32,284 bases of DNA from Spirochaetaceae bacterium (GTDB lineage Bacteria; Spirochaetota; Spirochaetia; DSM-27196; SLST01). Shown here in pieces: positions 29,755 to 32,284 of the stretch. Position 1 is the stretch's first letter; every line of letters begins with the position of its first letter. The notes under the pieces are model-generated. The model did no database searches and was not told where the DNA came from. It was given only the letters and a program-made list of their open reading frames with translations. The position numbers were made by a program, and so were the translations under genes. The stretch is taken from positions 1 to 32,284 of the forward strand of contig RECL01000357.1 in the NCBI GenBank assembly GCA_007694025.1, in the 5' to 3' direction.

Positions 29755-31575
29755 ATGAAGAAGCAGAAGGTGCTCTATTCCTTTGCGTCCGCCGATCTGG
29801 CGAGTTTTGAGGAGCAGGCCAGGTCGGCTGCCGACCTTGGCGCGACTCACGTCTACATCAGCCAGATAGAAAAGAGCCGCTGGCTCTGGGAGCGCGATCG
29901 CAGCGATCCGTATCCCAACTGGAGCATGCTCCTCACGTCGCTGTTCAAGATCATCCGACCCGAACCGATCGCGGCGCACCTGCCGGCCGAGTTCTCCGAT
30001 CGAAACTACCGGTACGTCGCGCAGAAGTCGGAGATCGCAACGCGGCTCGGTCTGCGCTGCGCGATGCTCCTGAAGGAACCCTTCTTCCTCCCTGAAGCCG
30101 TCTTCAGGGAGCACCCCGGCTGGCGCGGCCCGCGGTGCGATCACCCGCGGAGGGCGCGCAACCACTACTTCTCACCGTGCGTCGACCACCCGGAGGTTCT
30201 GGCCATGTACCACGACGCGGTCGAGCTGCTGTGCCGCGACACCGGGACCGACTACATCCAGATCCTGACGAACGACAGCGGGGGTGGGCTCTGTTGGAGC
30301 AGCGGCCTCTACAGCGGTGCGAACGGTCCCGCGCACTGTCGCAGCATCCCGATGGCGCAGCGGATAGGAGGCTTCCTCGATACGTTCCAGGCGGGCGCCG
30401 CTGCGGCTGGAGTCGAACTGGAAGTGGAGATCAACAGCAACATCGGGTACAAGGAGAACGAGCACATCATGGACGGCGTCTGGCCGCACCTTGCGGCCGG
30501 GCAGACGGTCAACGGCAAGGACCGACGCGGACGCCTGCGCACCGGCGAAGCCACCATGAACTACGACTACACGCTGATGCCGGTCCGCAACGTGGTTCAG
30601 CCGTTCGCGTTCCTGCGTGCGCTCGAAGAGGCCGATCGCGGGGAGTTCGCGAATCTCAGGGTCGTGCTCACCCCCACCGACTTCGGCGAGTACCACTTCC
30701 TGCTTCGCGAGTACGCGCGGCGACCCACCCGAGGGCCGGTCGATCGCGCCCGGATCGTCGGCCGGCTCGCCGCCACGATCGCCGGCCGACGCCACGCGCA
30801 CCTTCTTGCCCAGGCGTGGCAGCTCCTCGACGAAGCGATCGAGCACTTCCGGGACACCGCGCTCGAAGGGCTCGTGTCGTGCGCGGTCAACCAGCGCTGG
30901 ATCAACCGCCCGTTCGTGCTCTTCCCGGGCGAACTCGCGCCGGAGGAGACCGCCTACTGGCGTCCCTTTCTCTTCCAGGCAAACGACGAGGCTCACGCGA
31001 ACGACCTGCTCGACATCCAGAACTCATCGTTCATCCGCGGCTACTCCGGCGTGTTCATCGCGGTGCGCGCGCTCGACAAGGCAATCGCGAAGTTCACCCG
31101 CGCGGCAGACCTCGTGTCGATGGTCGCGCACGCACCCGCCGACACGGCCGCCGGCGCGGACGCTCCCGCGGCCGATGACCAGTCGCGCGCGCGGCTCCTT
31201 GCGCTCCACGCCGATCGCATCAGGCTCCTCTGTTGCTTCATGCGGAACGCCAAGAACGCAATCATATTCCAACATGTGGTAGACACGACCGACTACGACC
31301 GGACTCCGGAGGTCTCGCCCGAGTGGCCGCTCGACGCCGAGCGCAACCTCCTCCGGTTCGAGGAGATCTCACGAAGCGAAATCGACACCGCGAACGATAT
31401 CATCCGGCTCATCAGCGGCCGCGAGGCCGAAATGCTCGACCTCGCGCCGACGCACGAAATCGAGGATGTCTTTCTGCTGAGCCCGCGGATTGCAGATCAG
31501 CTGCGCGCGAAGACGCACATCATGCTCGACCGGCTGCTCGACGGGAAGCGGCTGTGGGAGACGCACAACCACTGA
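29755..31575 (+). CDS. Large putative TIM-barrel protein, possible carbohydrate-active enzyme
   Basis: A 606-residue soluble protein that I do not recognise. The start (KKQKVLYSFASADLASFEEQ, then SAADLGATHVYISQIEKSRW) looks like the first strands of a TIM barrel. GTDYIQILTNDSGGGLCWSS and GVELEVEINSNIGYKENEHI look like later strands with acidic residues at their ends, as in retaining glycosidases. The C-terminal 250 residues are mostly helical, with FVLFPGELAPEETAYWRPFL. No signal peptide is visible. Its neighbours (fucosidase, acetylxylan esterase elsewhere in the window) make a carbohydrate role plausible but unproven. The ATG at 29755 follows GAGG. Confidence 0.55.
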   Translation: MKKQKVLYSFASADLASFEEQARSAADLGATHVYISQIEKSRWLWERDRSDPYPNWSMLLTSLFKIIRPEPIAAHLPAEFSDRNYRYVAQKSEIATRLGLRCAMLLKEPFFLPEAVFREHPGWRGPRCDHPRRARNHYFSPCVDHPEVLAMYHDAVELLCRDTGTDYIQILTNDSGGGLCWSSGLYSGANGPAHCRSIPMAQRIGGFLDTFQAGAAAAGVELEVEINSNIGYKENEHIMDGVWPHLAAGQTVNGKDRRGRLRTGEATMNYDYTLMPVRNVVQPFAFLRALEEADRGEFANLRVVLTPTDFGEYHFLLREYARRPTRGPVDRARIVGRLAATIAGRRHAHLLAQAWQLLDEAIEHFRDTALEGLVSCAVNQRWINRPFVLFPGELAPEETAYWRPFLFQANDEAHANDLLDIQNSSFIRGYSGVFIAVRALDKAIAKFTRAADLVSMVAHAPADTAAGADAPAADDQSRARLLALHADRIRLLCCFMRNAKNAIIFQHVVDTTDYDRTPEVSPEWPLDAERNLLRFEEISRSEIDTANDIIRLISGREAEMLDLAPTHEIEDVFLLSPRIADQLRAKTHIMLDRLLDGKRLWETHNH

Positions 31576-31586
31576 CGGTCCGGCAG

Positions 31587-31601
31587 CGCGCTCAGTGCGC
31601 G
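31587..31601. terminator. GC hairpin between convergent genes
   Basis: CGCGC-TCAGT-GCGCG overlaps the flavin reductase stop codon. No T-tract follows, so it is uncertain whether it terminates. Confidence 0.3.
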
Positions 31602-32089
31602 AATAGCCCTTCGATCTGGCCGAAGTAGACCCGGTGGAAGTCGCCTTTCGGGTAGCTTCCCGCGACGATCTGCGGATCAAGGCTCGCGTTGACAACGTCG
31701 TTCGTGTGGATGACACGACACTCGTAGTGCGCGGTGCACTCGCTGATGTACGGGACCGACACGCGCGCCGACGGTGAGAGCGAGAGCCCGCACGCGCCAA
31801 TCTTGTCCAGGTCCCGGCCCGACTTGCTCCCGCACAGCGCGAGCTCCTTGCGTTGACCCTCTGCAGGGATGCAGACGGTGAACTCTCCAAGCTCCTCAAG
31901 GAGCGTGAACGAGTGCCGCGACGGGCGGACCAGCACCTGGAAGACCGGCCGCCCCCAGATCTGGCCGATGACGCCCCAACCGATCGTCATCGGGTTGCCC
32001 TTCGTACCCGATACCAAGAACAGCCCGCCGTCGCCGAGCCGCTCGACGCTTTCGTGGATGAGATCGTACGGCTTGAATTCGGTGATCAT
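31592..32089 (-). CDS. Flavin reductase-like FMN-binding split-barrel protein
   Basis: A 165-residue protein of the flavin reductase/split-barrel family, soluble and expected to bind FMN. GDGGLFLVSGTKGNPMTIGW, GQIWGRPVFQVLVRPSRHSF, TLLEELGEFTVCIP and HYECRVIHTNDVVNASLDPQ are family segments, with the usual SGT.......G flavin loop. It probably passes electrons from NAD(P)H to flavin or serves a partner oxidoreductase. I chose the ATG at 32089; a promoter ends six bases before it and no Shine-Dalgarno is seen. The ORF track's 62-residue extension reads through the promoter and the dispersed repeat. Confidence 0.87.
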   Translation of the reverse strand: MITEFKPYDLIHESVERLGDGGLFLVSGTKGNPMTIGWGVIGQIWGRPVFQVLVRPSRHSFTLLEELGEFTVCIPAEGQRKELALCGSKSGRDLDKIGACGLSLSPSARVSVPYISECTAHYECRVIHTNDVVNASLDPQIVAGSYPKGDFHRVYFGQIEGLFAH

Positions 32090-32095
32090 ACCGCC

Positions 32096-32124
32096 AGTAT
32101 GGAGCCTGGAATCCGCGATGTCGA
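32096..32124 (-). promoter_or_regulatory. Predicted leaderless promoter of the flavin reductase gene
   Basis: TCGACA and CATACT are 17 bases apart on the minus strand, six bases before the ATG. Confidence 0.5.
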
Positions 32125-32149
32125 GGGCCGTATGGCCAGTTAGGCCCTG

Positions 32150-32251
32150 ATTGGGGGAGCGTCCGCACCCCGGCCCGAGCCCCACGCCACCCACGATCCC
32201 GACCACGCGGCTCCCCCTCGCTCCCGCTACCCCCTCGCAGGCCGGACGCAG
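32150..32251. repeat. Dispersed GC-rich repeat, copy B
   Basis: Matches copy A near 4641-4793 without the 45-base insertion; CGCTCCCGC occurs once here. It lies upstream of the flavin reductase promoter. The last 30 bases of the window contain nothing I can identify. Confidence 0.6.
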
Positions 32252-32284
32252 GACGAAGCTCGGACCACGTGGCACCGCCTACGA

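Noticed and set aside
1-32284. rRNA, tRNA, integrase, transposase or att site
   Set aside because: I looked for them on both strands and saw none that I could support.

Overview
The window is a high-GC bacterial chromosome segment. It has ordinary metabolic genes separated by many small toxin-antitoxin (TA) modules and decayed gene fragments. I see no rRNA, tRNA, CRISPR array or recognisable transposase. Three points suggest an anaerobic diderm: a glycyl radical enzyme with its activase, iron-sulfur proteins, and a secreted hydrolase whose C-terminal half looks like an outer-membrane beta-barrel ending in Phe. The gene mix (YwbE, UPF0126, CutC, URO-D-like protein, GH29) would fit a Spirochaetota-type or similar environmental anaerobe. 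This is inference from gene content, and no marker gene settles it.

Layout. 1-3000: the tail of an SDR oxidoreductase, then three intact TA modules (Phd/Txe, VapBC-like, HigBA) around a frameshifted unknown gene. 3000-4800: an outer-membrane hydrolase and a dispersed GC-rich repeat carrying a small palindromic insertion. 4800-6800: the ruin of a type I restriction-modification locus (starts of hsdM and hsdR only) around an intact AlbA_2/ATPase regulator, followed by fragments of an XRE antitoxin and an acetylxylan esterase. 6800-9000: cutC and an unusual RHH-GH29 fucosidase operon. 9270-10870: a RelBE module and an AbiE system whose toxin is truncated. 10900-12730: acetylxylan esterase and a Phd/VapC module. 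12800-19470: an AKR-like TIM-barrel gene, the glycyl radical enzyme and its activase, and a divergent U32 protein. 19490-22930: another graveyard (DUF4143 tail, UPF0126 duplicate, Fic stump, KilA-N stump, frameshifted RhuM) around an intact ferredoxin gene. 23000-26150: an NAD(P)-binding reductase, a membrane-anchored hydrolase, an intact UPF0126 channel and a URO-D-like protein. 26370-27280: intact MazEF next to a truncated YefM-YoeB. 27300-end: GNAT acetyltransferase, methyltransferase, YwbE, a possible immunity-like protein, a large unknown protein and a flavin reductase.

How the genes work together. RHH-GH29 fucosidase and acetylxylan esterase, and possibly the large unknown protein, point to plant or algal polysaccharide use. 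The glycyl radical enzyme pair points to anaerobic radical chemistry on an unknown substrate. Six TA modules look complete and at least five further TA, Fic, RM or RhuM-type loci are broken, so this looks like a hotspot of repeated gain and decay. Several genes (higBA, phd-vapC, mazEF, flavin reductase, probably ywbE and the U32 gene) have a -10-like element only 5-9 bases before the start codon and no Shine-Dalgarno, which suggests leaderless transcripts. All promoter calls are by eye.
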